Notes under the pieces: model-generated | Told to the model about the DNA's origin: nothing | Seen by the model: only the letters and a program-made list of their open reading frames with translations | Database searches by the model: none | Assembly (NCBI RefSeq): GCF_002752355.1 | Contig: NZ_MRAV01000016.1 | Span: 1 to 64,000 of the forward strand | From: Leucobacter sp. OLIS6 | Lineage (GTDB): Bacteria; Actinomycetota; Actinomycetes; Actinomycetales; Microbacteriaceae | DNA length: 64,000 nucleotides | Direction of reading: 5' to 3' | Program-made: the position numbers and the translations under genes | Shown: positions 38,302 to 53,942 of the stretch, in pieces | How positions within the stretch are numbered: position 1 is the first letter of the stretch | Layout: each line of letters begins with the position of its first letter

Positions 38302-38772
38302 CTACCAGCGGTAGTGAGCGAACGCGCGGTTCGACTCGGCCATCTTGTGCGTGTCCTCACGGCGCTTGACCGCGGCACCGAGGCCGTTCGAAGCGTCGAG
38401 GATCTCGTTGGTGAGGCGCTCGGTCATGGTGTTCTCACGACGAGCCTTGGCGTAGCTGGTCAGCCAGCGCAGCGCGAGCGTGTTCGCGCGGTGCGGCTTG
38501 ACCTCGACGGGCACCTGGTAGGTGGAACCGCCGACGCGGCGCGAACGGACCTCGAGGGTGGGGCGCACGTTGTCGAGCGCCTTCTTGAGAACCGTCACCG
38601 CGTCCTGGCCGGACTTCTCGGCGACCTTCTCGAGCGCACCGTAAACGATGCGCTCGGCGAGGCCCTTCTTGCCGTCCAGGAGGATCTTGTTGACGAGCTG
38701 GCTCACCACGGGCGAGCCGTACACCGGATCGGCGACGACGGGGCGCTTCGGAGCAGGTCCCTTACGAGGCAT
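38302..38772 (-). CDS. rpsG: 30S ribosomal protein S7
   Basis: S7 organises the 30S head and the E-site. The 156-residue protein starts [20 protein letters not shown] and has the conserved [18 protein letters not shown]. The ATG shares one base with the rpsL stop. Confidence 0.96.
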   Translation of the reverse strand: MPRKGPAPKRPVVADPVYGSPVVSQLVNKILLDGKKGLAERIVYGALEKVAEKSGQDAVTVLKKALDNVRPTLEVRSRRVGGSTYQVPVEVKPHRANTLALRWLTSYAKARRENTMTERLTNEILDASNGLGAAVKRREDTHKMAESNRAFAHYRW

Positions 38773-39143
38773 TACTTCACCTTCTTTGCACCGTAGCGGC
38801 TACGAGCCTGCTGGCGATCCTTGACCGCCTGCGTGTCGAGCGCGCCGCGCACGATCTTGTAGCGGACACCGGGGAGGTCCTTGACACGACCGCCGCGCAC
38901 GAGCACCATCGAGTGCTCCTGCAGGTTGTGGCCCTCACCGGGGATGTAGGCCGTGACCTCGGTTCCGTTGGAGAGCTTCACACGAGCGACCTTACGCATC
39001 GCCGAGTTCGGCTTCTTCGGGGTGGTGGTGTACACACGGGTGCACACACCGCGCTGCTGAGGGTTCGCCTTCAGAGCGGGCGCCTTGGTCTTCGAGACCT
39101 TCGGCGTCCGGCCCTTGCGAACCAGCTGCTGAATAGTAGGCAC
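38772..39143 (-). CDS. rpsL: 30S ribosomal protein S12
   Basis: S12 monitors decoding. The 123-residue protein has [19 protein letters not shown] and [13 protein letters not shown], with the lysines equivalent to E. coli K43 and K88 intact, so no streptomycin-resistance change is visible. The start is GTG at 39143 with AGGAG upstream. It leads the str operon with a leader of about 200 bases. Confidence 0.97.
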   Translation of the reverse strand: MPTIQQLVRKGRTPKVSKTKAPALKANPQQRGVCTRVYTTTPKKPNSAMRKVARVKLSNGTEVTAYIPGEGHNLQEHSMVLVRGGRVKDLPGVRYKIVRGALDTQAVKDRQQARSRYGAKKVK

Positions 39144-39353
39144 TGATTCTCCTATTTGCTCCTGCACGGTGACAGGAATGCTTACATGAACAAGCATGCG
39201 CAGAGGCTCTCGCGACCGCTGACCTGCTGCCGCTCGCGCGACGGGTGCAGGTATGCCGTGGGGGTTCCGCCGGGGCGGATGACCCAAGATGCCCTCCCCC
39301 GACAGCCGCCGAGACCAGGCACGGCAAAAATCGGTGGAACACACCAAGGCTCA

Positions 39354-39383
39354 ACTATACGCGCCGAGGAGCGCGAAACGCAA
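39354..39383 (-). promoter_or_regulatory. str operon promoter
   Basis: On the minus strand TTGCGT (39383-39378) and TATAGT (39359-39354) are 18 bases apart, the best -10 box in the window. The start is predicted near 39347, giving rpsL a leader of about 204 bases. The leader (39144-39347) holds no supported gene. Confidence 0.8.
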
Positions 39384-39407
39384 GGGATCGCGCAGGCTTC
39401 CGGTACC

Positions 39408-40049
39408 CTACTGCGGCGGTTCGAGGTGCCGGCTCAGCTCGGCCAGCAGCGCCTGCACCTGAGGCTCGACGAAGCGCTGGACCGCGGTCTCGATGCGCGG
39501 GCGGTGGCCCACCAGGGCGAAGCAGAGACTCTGACCGGTGTCGACCGCGCAGCGATCGGCGAGTTCGATCTCCCGGCGGAGCCGCTGCTTCTCCTCCGAG
39601 CTCAGCGGCGGTCGCGGAAGCGGCTGCTCGGGCCGGCTCTGTTCCGCGAGCTCGACCATGGTAAACAGGAAGGGCTGCCCGGCGTCCTCGGGTTCGGGGT
39701 CCGGGTCGACGCCTTCGTACTCCGGTTCGAGTCCAGCGACGGGGTCGAAGCCGCCGGATTTCCAGAGCTCGTCGCCATCGAGCTCTGCCCGCAGGGCGGG
39801 GAGCTCCTTCGTGGTGAACTCGTCGACGGTGCGGTCGATGATGCGCTGCATCCGCATGTTCAGCGCGTGCGCGACCTGGTGGGGGACGTCCGCGGTGAGA
39901 CCGGCCGACGCCAGGATCGGGGATCCCATGCAGCGACGGCAGATGCGGGAACGGGCGCGCTGGCTTCCCGGCTGCCAGCTCGGCAGCCACCTCAGCCAGG
40001 CATCGACCGCGGCCGATACCCGGTCTTCGAGGTTCTCTCCGGTCGCCAT
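39408..40049 (-). CDS. Conserved protein of unknown function
   Basis: A 213-residue soluble, acidic protein that I do not recognise. It begins MATGENLEDRVSAAVDAWLR and has a Cys pair in SRICRRCMGSPIL, a long central helical region (HALNMRMQRIIDRTVDEFTT), a Pro/Glu/Asp-rich linker and a charged C-terminal helix. ATG at 40049 has GGAG upstream; GTG at 40055, overlapping the preceding stop, is the alternative. It is the last gene of a three-gene unit below rpoC. No terminator is seen before the str promoter. Confidence 0.6.
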   Translation of the reverse strand: MATGENLEDRVSAAVDAWLRWLPSWQPGSQRARSRICRRCMGSPILASAGLTADVPHQVAHALNMRMQRIIDRTVDEFTTKELPALRAELDGDELWKSGGFDPVAGLEPEYEGVDPDPEPEDAGQPFLFTMVELAEQSRPEQPLPRPPLSSEEKQRLRREIELADRCAVDTGQSLCFALVGHRPRIETAVQRFVEPQVQALLAELSRHLEPPQ

Positions 40050-40051
40050 GC

Positions 40052-40540
40052 TCACTCCGCCCCGCCGTCGTCGTGCCGCTCCCAGGGCCACTTCGGCGCC
40101 GCACGATCAGTGTAGACGCGACGCGCCAGCACCGCCCAGAAGAGCAGCGAGACGAGCACCCAGATCACGGCGAGCACGCCGGCGAACGGGCTCGCGAACG
40201 TGTCCGCGAGCGGCATTCCGACGATCAGGCCGCCCAGGGACCAGGTGAGGTAGGAGAGACCGCCGGCGGTGAGGATCAGGTCCCATGAGGGGATCTTGCG
40301 CCCGCGCAGCAGCACGATCGCCGCACGCCAGAGCAACCAGCCCAGCAGCGCGAGCGCCAACATCACGAGCAGCGGAGCCGCCGGCATCGGCACGCCGGAG
40401 CCGCTCACCGGCTCACGATCCAGCGCCAGGGCGAGGCCGCCCCACGCCGCGACCAGCAGGGCCACGGCGGTGATCAGCGTCGCGGCGAGAAGGCCGCCCA
40501 CGTAGCCGCGGGTGACGCCGCGCCGGACGCCGTCGTTCAC
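40052..40540 (-). CDS. Small membrane protein of unknown function
   Basis: A 162-residue protein with about four membrane helices: residues 14-34, 48-68, 85-105 and 115-135. It ends in a charged tail PKWPWERHDDGGAE. GTG at 40540 overlaps the stop of the gene before it (GTGA), so the two are coupled. No family was recognised. It probably works with the larger membrane protein upstream. Confidence 0.65.
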   Translation of the reverse strand: MNDGVRRGVTRGYVGGLLAATLITAVALLVAAWGGLALALDREPVSGSGVPMPAAPLLVMLALALLGWLLWRAAIVLLRGRKIPSWDLILTAGGLSYLTWSLGGLIVGMPLADTFASPFAGVLAVIWVLVSLLFWAVLARRVYTDRAAPKWPWERHDDGGAE

Positions 40541-41544
40541 GGCTTCGCGGTCCGCGATTCCTCGAGCGCGGCTTCGTACTCTTCGATCGCAGCGCGGTTG
40601 CGCGCGGTCACCCGTCGACCGCGGCTGCCGATCCACGCCCCGAACCAGACCGTGGCCTCACGGGCGACGAGCGCCGCAGCGAGAGCGGGGACCGAGAAGC
40701 CGAGCGAACGGACGAGCTCGACCGGGTTCCAGCCCGGATCGCCGACGGGCTGCTGCCACAGCGGGCCCTGCACCGTGAAGCTCGAGTCGAGCACGAGACG
40801 CAGCCCGACGACCGTGGCGGCCCAGACCAGCAGCGCCACGAAGAATCCGCCCAGGACGTAGGCCCACCATCCGGCGCGACCCACCACCAGCACCACGATG
40901 ACGAGGCCGATGAAGAACGCCGCGGTCGCCGCGATGAAGGCCCACGACGTCAGCAACGGCACCAGGCCCTCGGAGAAGTAGGTCGACGGCGGGAAACTGG
41001 GAGCGATCCAGAGCGCGAGCACACCGGCGTAGACGAGCGCGAACCCGACGGTGGCGACGAGCGCGATCAGCACGCCGGCTCCGCGGTTGCCGCGGATCTC
41101 GGGAGGCATCGGGGTCTGCACGTAGAGCGCGGCCATCGGGTGGTCCGCACTGATGCGGATCTCGCCGTCCTGCTCGGGGCCGAGATCGCTCAGGTCCGAT
41201 ACCTCGGTCTTCGAAGCCGCTGCCGAGGGCAGCTCGTCGACGGACGGAGCGATGACGGGGCGGGGCTCGGGGCGCTCCAGATCGAGTTGGGTGTCGACGA
41301 GCGAGGCCTCGCGGCGGTGCTCGGCCTCGGCATCGGCCTCGGCGGCAGGGTCCGCCACGAGGGCTGCGGAGGACTCCCCCGCCTCCGCATCCGTGCCGGT
41401 TCCGACCTCGATCGGTGCCGCGTCGGAAACGGCGGCCGCGCCGCCCTCGTTCGCTCGCGCGACCGCGGCATCGACCTCTGCGGGGCTGGTCTCGGTCTCT
41501 TCGACGGGCGAACCGGCAGGCAGGTTCTCGCGCTCTTCGCTCAT
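40537..41544 (-). CDS. Membrane protein with acidic disordered N-terminus
   Basis: A 335-residue protein. Residues 1-160 are Ala/Glu/Asp/Ser-rich with no predicted fold; residues about 160-310 hold four membrane helices (VLIALVATVGFALVYAGVLA, then FIAATAAFFIGLVIVVLVVG and two more); the end is basic and helical. Start ATG 41544 gives MSEERENLPAG. No known family is apparent. It starts a three-gene unit after the rpoC terminator. Coupling with the next gene suggests a membrane complex. Confidence 0.65.
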   Translation of the reverse strand: MSEERENLPAGSPVEETETSPAEVDAAVARANEGGAAAVSDAAPIEVGTGTDAEAGESSAALVADPAAEADAEAEHRREASLVDTQLDLERPEPRPVIAPSVDELPSAAASKTEVSDLSDLGPEQDGEIRISADHPMAALYVQTPMPPEIRGNRGAGVLIALVATVGFALVYAGVLALWIAPSFPPSTYFSEGLVPLLTSWAFIAATAAFFIGLVIVVLVVGRAGWWAYVLGGFFVALLVWAATVVGLRLVLDSSFTVQGPLWQQPVGDPGWNPVELVRSLGFSVPALAAALVAREATVWFGAWIGSRGRRVTARNRAAIEEYEAALEESRTAKP

Positions 41545-41582
41545 CGCTGCACCTCTCAATCGCGGCCCGCCGAGCGGGCGGG

Positions 41583-41611
41583 ATCCGAACATGATCGTGG
41601 CAAATGTACAA
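41583..41611 (-). promoter_or_regulatory. Candidate promoter of the membrane-protein unit
   Basis: TTGTAC (41611-41606) and TCGGAT (41588-41583) lie 17 bases apart on the minus strand, about 40 bases before the ATG at 41544. The -10 is weak. Confidence 0.35.
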
Positions 41612-41656
41612 GACCGCACCGACATCGCCGCGTTCCCGCGCGGCGGTGCGGAAAAA

Positions 41657-41694
41657 CGGAACGGGCGCCCACCCGAAGGTGGACGCCCGTTCCG
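41657..41694 (-). terminator. Rho-independent terminator of rpoBC
   Basis: A 17-position stem with a single mismatch (41657-41673 with 41678-41694) and CGAA loop follows the rpoC stop and is followed on the minus strand by TTTTTCCGC. Confidence 0.9.
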
Positions 41695-41708
41695 ATGGGG
41701 CTCAGCGC

Positions 41709-45602
<3,894 letters not shown>

Positions 45603-45651
45603 AATGTTCTCCTTGAGAATCTGAAAAACGTATCTTGTGGGATCGGCCGGC

Positions 45652-45671
45652 GCCCCGCCCGCAGGCGGGGC
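45652..45671 (-). other. Hairpin between rpoB and rpoC
   Basis: GCCCCGCC (45652-45659) pairs with GGCGGGGC (45664-45671), eight base pairs with a CGCA loop. There is no adjacent U-tract. Confidence 0.45.
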
Positions 45672-45682
45672 CGCCGATCAGC

Positions 45683-49180
<3,498 letters not shown>

Positions 49181-49282
49181 GGAAACTACCTCCGTGGGCC
49201 CCGTCGGGCCGGTTGACCAGGTCTCATTTGTGAGTCGCTTCGGAACACGCGGTGAGGCGCTCGAACTGGAGCTGACGGCCAA

Positions 49283-49293
49283 CCGCTATATGA
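49283..49293 (-). repeat. Second copy of the rpoA/rpoB leader 11-mer
   Basis: TCATATAGCGG (minus strand) in the rpoB leader, 103 bases before the start codon, identical to 16323-16333 before rpoA. Confidence 0.5.
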
Positions 49294-49324
49294 AGGCAGA
49301 CTAGTGTCCGAAGTGCAACTATCG

Positions 49325-49353
49325 ACTCTAACCGATATGCACGCGCCTGTCCA
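49325..49353 (-). promoter_or_regulatory. rpoB promoter
   Basis: TGGACA (49353-49348, five of six -35 bases) and TAGAGT (49330-49325) are 17 bases apart on the minus strand. The start is near 49318 and the leader about 138 bases. Confidence 0.8.
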
Positions 49354-49415
49354 GCACTGTTTTTGTGCGGCTCATCGGGAGCAAATCGGCCCCCTCGGAT
49401 GTCGGTCGGATCGCA

Positions 49416-49421
49416 TACGCT
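49416..49421 (+). promoter_or_regulatory. Candidate -10 (TACGCT) of the YbjN-Hsp90-TPR operon
   Basis: TACGCT lies 52 bases before the ATG at 49473. No -35 is convincing. It is the only TANNNT near the gene on the plus strand and is divergent from the rpoB promoter. Confidence 0.4.
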
Positions 49422-49472
49422 GAATCCGACGCCGTTCCCCCTTCGGCGCACCACCGACCGAAAGGATCTCCC

Positions 49473-49964
49473 ATGGGCTTCTTCACCAAGGAACAGACCC
49501 CCGCTGCCGGCGGCGGAGCGCTCGCTCCGCTCTCCAAGGACCGCGTCAAGCACGCCCTCGAGAACGCCGGCTGGCAGTACCGGGTCGATTCCGACGGAGA
49601 CATCGGAGGCGGCTGGGAGAACGGCTTCTTCTACTTCTTCGTGAACGGCGAGAAGCAGGAGCTCTTCTGCGTGCGCGGCACCTGGTACGGCGAGCTCAGC
49701 CAGGCCGAGTTCGAGCGCGCGCTCGTCGCCTGCAACACCTGGAACACCGAGAAGCTCTGGCCGAAGACCTACGCCCGCCCCGACGACGAGGGCAAGGTGC
49801 GCGTGCACTGCGAGCTCAACGTCGACTACGAGCACGGCCTCACCGACGAGCAGCTCACGCAGCACCTGCTCTGCGTGATCAACACGGGCGGCGCCTTCTT
49901 CGAGTCGCTCAACGAGCAGTTCCCCGAGGCAGCGGCGGCGGTCGCCGCGCGCAGCGCCGAGTAG
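49473..49964 (+). CDS. YbjN-domain protein
   Basis: A 163-residue cytoplasmic protein of the YbjN / type III secretion chaperone-like fold. The pattern DRVKHALENAGWQYRVDSDG, then FFYFFVNGEKQELFCVRGTW and a C-terminal HGLTDEQLTQHLLCVINTGG with FESLNEQFPEA, is typical of actinobacterial YbjN proteins. GAAAGGA precedes the ATG. It leads a three-gene operon with Hsp90 and a TPR protein, 54 bases ahead of the Hsp90 gene. Such folds bind other proteins, so an adaptor role is plausible but not shown. Confidence 0.8.
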   Translation: MGFFTKEQTPAAGGGALAPLSKDRVKHALENAGWQYRVDSDGDIGGGWENGFFYFFVNGEKQELFCVRGTWYGELSQAEFERALVACNTWNTEKLWPKTYARPDDEGKVRVHCELNVDYEHGLTDEQLTQHLLCVINTGGAFFESLNEQFPEAAAAVAARSAE

Positions 49965-50018
49965 GCGAGCGCCAGAGCCTCCCCCCGACCGCTCAGCTCC
50001 CCTTCTCAGAAAGACCGC

Positions 50019-51845
50019 ATGTCCGAACGCTTCCAGGTCGACCTCACCGGCATGGTCGACCTGCTGTCCCGTCACCTGTACTCGGGACCGCAGGTCTTCG
50101 TGCGCGAACTGCTGCAGAACGCCGTCGACGCGCTCACTGCACGACGCGAGCTCGATCCGTCCGCTCCTGCGACGGTCCGGATCACGACCGGCACCGACCC
50201 GGCCGGCCGGGCGACGCTCAGCGTCGTCGACACCGGCATCGGACTGACCGCGGCCGAGGCCGCCGAGCTGCTCGCGACCATTGGCCGGTCCTCGAAGCGC
50301 GACGCGGACCTGGGGCTCGGCCGTTCGGAGTTCATCGGACAGTTCGGCATCGGCATGCTCGCGGCGTTCATGGTGGCGGACGAGATCGAGGTCCGCTCGC
50401 GATCGGCACGGCCCGGTGCCGTGCCGATCCGGTGGACCGGTCGGGCCGACGGCACCTTCGACGTCGAGGAGCTGGGCGGTGCGGAGGTCGAGGTCGGCAC
50501 CGCGGTCCGCCTGACCGCACGCAGCGACGCCCGGCACTGGCTCGCGAACCGCACCGTCGTCGACCTCGCGACCGAGTACGGCGGGTTCCTGCCGTTCGAC
50601 GTCGCCGTCGAGGTGCCGGTCGAGGGCGTCGGCCCCCTCTGGCAGCGGATCACCGCGCCCGAGCTGCCCTGGCGCGCGGAGTACCCCGTGCCCGGCGAGC
50701 GCGAGCGCGCGCTGGATCGGGCCTGCGAGTCGCTCTTCGGGTTCACGCCGCTCGGCCGCATCGACCTCGATCTGCCGGTCGCCGGCGTCAGCGGCGTCGC
50801 CTTCATCCTTCCGCAGGCGGTGTCCCCCGGCAGCGGCCAGCACCGCGTCTACACGAAGCGCATGCTCCTCGGTTCGCGCGTCGACCGGATCCTGCCCGAC
50901 TGGGCGTTCTTCACCCGCGCCGTCATCGACGCCGAAGGGCTCTCGCCGACGGCGTCGCGCGAGCAGCTGCACGACGATGAGGTGCTCCAGGCCGCCCGCG
51001 AAGCACTCGGCACCCAGATCATCGCCTGGGCCGCGCGCACGCTGACCAGCGGATCGCGGCTGGCCGCCGATTTCATCCGGACCCATCACCTCGCGCTGCG
51101 CGCGCTCGCGGTCACCGAGCCCGACATGCTCGAGCTCGTAGCGCGCGTGCTCCCCTTCGAGACCACCGACGGCCCCCTCACACTCGCCCAGGTCGCGGAA
51201 CGCGGCGAGGTCGTCTACTCGACCACCACGGAGTCGTTCCGACGCGTCGCCACCGTCGCGCGCGCTCAGGGGCTCGTGGTGGTCAACGCGGGCTACGTCT
51301 ACGACCTCGACCTGCTGCAGCAGCTGGCCGGGCGGCCCGGCTGGAAGGTGCGCGAGCTCTCGAACGCCGACCTCGTGCACGTGCTCCGCGTGCCCGATCT
51401 CGAGCGCGAGCTGGAGGTCGCCGACGCCGTCGCCCGTTCGCGGGACCTGCTCGAGAGCGCCGACTGCGACGTCATCGTGCGCAGCTTCGAGCCGTCGGCC
51501 GTCCCCGCCATGCTCCTCCGCGATTCCGCCGGCGAGCAGCGCCGCGACCTCGACCGCGAGCGCTCGGCGGCCCCCGGGCTCTGGAGCGGCCTCCTCGACG
51601 CGTTCTCCGATCCCGAGGTCAGCACCCGTACGCGCACCCTCGTGCTCAACGACGACTCGGCGGTGGTCCGCAGGCTCCTGGCGGCCCCGGTCGGCGGCGT
51701 GTTCGACGCCGGACTCAACTCCCTCTACCTCTCGGCGGTGATGCTGGCCGGCGACGGCCTGCACTCGGCCGAAGCCGTCGCCCTCGGCGATGCGCTGAGC
51801 GTGCTGCTCGACGCGTCGCTCGGCGGCGATCCCGACACCGCCTGA
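50019..51845 (+). CDS. Divergent Hsp90-family ATPase
   Basis: A 608-residue Hsp90/HtpG homologue. The GHKL ATPase is intact: RELLQNAVDAL (E30, N34, D37), DTGIGL (D71), IGRSSKR and FIGQFGIGMLAAFMVADEIE (105 onward), then VEVGTAVRLTARS as the last nucleotide motif. Residues about 220-400 fit the middle domain (LFGFTPLGRIDLDLPV). The C-terminal region differs strongly from HtpG and there is no MEEVD. AGAAAG precedes the ATG. Its place between YbjN and TPR genes is unlike htpG, which usually stands alone. Its clients are unknown. Confidence 0.88.
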   Translation: MSERFQVDLTGMVDLLSRHLYSGPQVFVRELLQNAVDALTARRELDPSAPATVRITTGTDPAGRATLSVVDTGIGLTAAEAAELLATIGRSSKRDADLGLGRSEFIGQFGIGMLAAFMVADEIEVRSRSARPGAVPIRWTGRADGTFDVEELGGAEVEVGTAVRLTARSDARHWLANRTVVDLATEYGGFLPFDVAVEVPVEGVGPLWQRITAPELPWRAEYPVPGERERALDRACESLFGFTPLGRIDLDLPVAGVSGVAFILPQAVSPGSGQHRVYTKRMLLGSRVDRILPDWAFFTRAVIDAEGLSPTASREQLHDDEVLQAAREALGTQIIAWAARTLTSGSRLAADFIRTHHLALRALAVTEPDMLELVARVLPFETTDGPLTLAQVAERGEVVYSTTTESFRRVATVARAQGLVVVNAGYVYDLDLLQQLAGRPGWKVRELSNADLVHVLRVPDLERELEVADAVARSRDLLESADCDVIVRSFEPSAVPAMLLRDSAGEQRRDLDRERSAAPGLWSGLLDAFSDPEVSTRTRTLVLNDDSAVVRRLLAAPVGGVFDAGLNSLYLSAVMLAGDGLHSAEAVALGDALSVLLDASLGGDPDTA

Positions 51846-51870
51846 CCGGGCACCCGAGAAAGGAACTCCG

Positions 51871-53859
51871 TTGGCCAAGGACATCGACCACGAACTCCGC
51901 ACCCTCCGCCGCCTCCCCTACGGGGTCGCCCGCACCTCGGCCACCGAGGCCCTGGTCCGCCGGCTCGAGACCGACGGCCCCGAGCGCCAGCTGCCCCAGG
52001 CCCTGCTCGATCTCGTCGAGGCCTACACCTTCGCGAACCTGGGTAAGCAGGGCTTCGTCGCCTTCGCCCGCACGCTCCGCCTCTGGGACTCGCGCCCCGA
52101 GCTGTTCGACGAGGCCGACGAGCGCAACCTGTTCTGGGAGTTCAAGTGGATCGCGGGCGACCTGCCCGACTACCCCGAGATCACGGCGGAGCAGGCCGAC
52201 GCGTTCCTCGCCGACATGTCCCACCGCTTCGCGGTCGCGGGCAAGGGCGGCTCCTCCGTGCGCATGTCGCGCTTCCGCTGGGCCTGGCACACCGGCAGCG
52301 CCGACATGGAGCAGGCGCGCATCGACTGGATGACGGGCGAACGGGACGAGCTCGAGGACTGCGCGACCTGCACCATCGGACAGCAGACCGACTACTTCAC
52401 CGAGCTCGGCCGCTACGAGGAGGCCGTGGCGATCGGCAGGACCTCGACCGGCACCTGCAATCTCGAGCCCACCCGCACCATGCACGCGCTGGCGCTCGCC
52501 GCGCTGCGCGCGGGCGACGCGGAGCTCGCCACCCGCAGCTATCGCCGGGCGGTCGCCACGTACTCGAGCGCCGAGGGCAGCGATTTCGCCCCCGCCCACG
52601 GCCAGGCCTTCGAGCTCCTCGCCATCGGCGGCGCGCTCGATCGAGCGCTGCAGCAGCTGCGCACCGACACGGGCCGCCTGCTGCTCGATGCCTCTACCCC
52701 GCTCTTCCGGCTCCGGTTCCTGCTCGGAGTTCTCTCGGGGCTCTCGGCGAACCTCGACCGGAGCGAGCTCCCCACTGGGCTCAGCACCCCCGCCGCCCCG
52801 ACCCTCGGTGAGCTCCACGCATGGGTGCGCGCCGAGACGGAGGCGCTGGCGGCGCAGTTCGACCGCCGCAACGGCACCGGCTACTACGCCGACCAGGTCG
52901 CCCGGGCGCTCGGCAGCCGGCGCACCGAGCACGAGCTGCTGCTCGGCCGCCTCGGCGATCCCTCCCCCGAGGCGTCCGACGAGGACTCCGACGCTCCGTC
53001 CGACGCGCCGACCGAGGCCGTCGGCGATAGCGGGGACCCGGGCCGACCGGACGTCGGCGACCTTCCGGACGATTCCCGACCGGAACCCGCGAACGCCGAC
53101 GAGGCGTACGCCCGAGCCGAGACCCAGGCCGGCATGCGCGCGTATCTGACCGCGTCCGACGACTACGCGCTCGCGGCGACGTTCGCACAGGCCGAGGGCC
53201 GGCTCGAGTTCGCCGGGATCTGCTGGGCCGAGGCAGCGAAGGCCGCGGAGCTCGCCGGCGATGCGAGCGCGGCGCACGAGCGCTACACCGCCGCACTCCC
53301 CCGTCTGGAGGCCGCCGGCTCCGAGGCCGCCCTGATCGCGCAGGTGCTCGTCGGCTGGGCCCCCGTCGCGGCGCAGGTCGCGGACTTCACCGAGCTCGTC
53401 GCGCGCCTGCGCGCGGCTCTGGCACGCACCGAGGAGCACGCTCCCGAGCCCGCGCTGACCGAGGAGCTCACCGAGAGCCGCCGGATCGAGCACCTGCTGA
53501 CCCTGGCCACGCTGCGCGACACGCTCGCACGGAGCCTCGGTGCCGCGGGAACCGCGACCCGGGCGGATGCGCCCGAGCACGCCGAGGCGGTCTCGGCCGC
53601 GCAGCGCGCCGGCGAGGAGTTCGCCCAGACCGGCCGGATCTCGGACGCCGCCCACGCGTTCTGGCTCGCGGGGCGGTTGCAGCGCTCGGCCGGTGACACC
53701 ACGGGCGCCATCTGGTCGCTCGAGTCGGCCTTCGAGGGATTCACGGTCGCGCGCCAGACGAACGAGCGGGCCCACGCGGCCGGCGAGCTCATCGAGGTGC
53801 TGCGCGAGACCGGGCAGAGCGACCGTGCCGACGCGGTGATCGCCGAGCTCGGAGCGTAG
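51871..53859 (+). CDS. TPR-like helical repeat protein
   Basis: A 662-residue all-helical protein with TPR-like repeats in two blocks, residues about 165-350 and 410-655 (for example YFTELGRYEEAVAIGRTS and EFAGICWAEAAKAAELAGDA). An acidic Asp/Ser/Pro linker (361-409) joins them. No signal peptide or catalytic motif is seen; there is a single CATC at 164-167. The start is TTG at 51871 with AAAGGA upstream, 25 bases after the Hsp90 gene. TPR proteins are classic Hsp90 co-chaperones in eukaryotes, so partnership with the adjacent Hsp90 is a reasonable inference. Confidence 0.8.
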   Translation: MAKDIDHELRTLRRLPYGVARTSATEALVRRLETDGPERQLPQALLDLVEAYTFANLGKQGFVAFARTLRLWDSRPELFDEADERNLFWEFKWIAGDLPDYPEITAEQADAFLADMSHRFAVAGKGGSSVRMSRFRWAWHTGSADMEQARIDWMTGERDELEDCATCTIGQQTDYFTELGRYEEAVAIGRTSTGTCNLEPTRTMHALALAALRAGDAELATRSYRRAVATYSSAEGSDFAPAHGQAFELLAIGGALDRALQQLRTDTGRLLLDASTPLFRLRFLLGVLSGLSANLDRSELPTGLSTPAAPTLGELHAWVRAETEALAAQFDRRNGTGYYADQVARALGSRRTEHELLLGRLGDPSPEASDEDSDAPSDAPTEAVGDSGDPGRPDVGDLPDDSRPEPANADEAYARAETQAGMRAYLTASDDYALAATFAQAEGRLEFAGICWAEAAKAAELAGDASAAHERYTAALPRLEAAGSEAALIAQVLVGWAPVAAQVADFTELVARLRAALARTEEHAPEPALTEELTESRRIEHLLTLATLRDTLARSLGAAGTATRADAPEHAEAVSAAQRAGEEFAQTGRISDAAHAFWLAGRLQRSAGDTTGAIWSLESAFEGFTVARQTNERAHAAGELIEVLRETGQSDRADAVIAELGA

Positions 53860-53930
53860 CCCGCCGAACCGCTGGCCGCCGGGCGGGCCGGCTCTGCGCC
53901 GCCGCCCAGGATCCGCCGTTCCCGCGTCGT

Positions 53931-53936
53931 TAGGGT
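53931..53936 (+). promoter_or_regulatory. -10 box TAGGGT, leaderless start of PAP2 gene
   Basis: TAGGGT ends six bases before the ATG at 53943. No Shine-Dalgarno is present. Confidence 0.5.
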
Positions 53937-53942
53937 GTGGGG

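Noticed and set aside
35980-38796. A 938-codon plus-strand frame across fusA and rpsG
   Set aside because: Shadow of fusA: low-complexity His/Leu/Arg/Asp-rich product, no ribosome binding site, and fully explained by fusA.
38772-39143. Streptomycin-resistance substitution in S12
   Set aside because: The lysines in TPKKPNSA and GGRVKDLPG, equivalent to E. coli K43 and K88, are intact.
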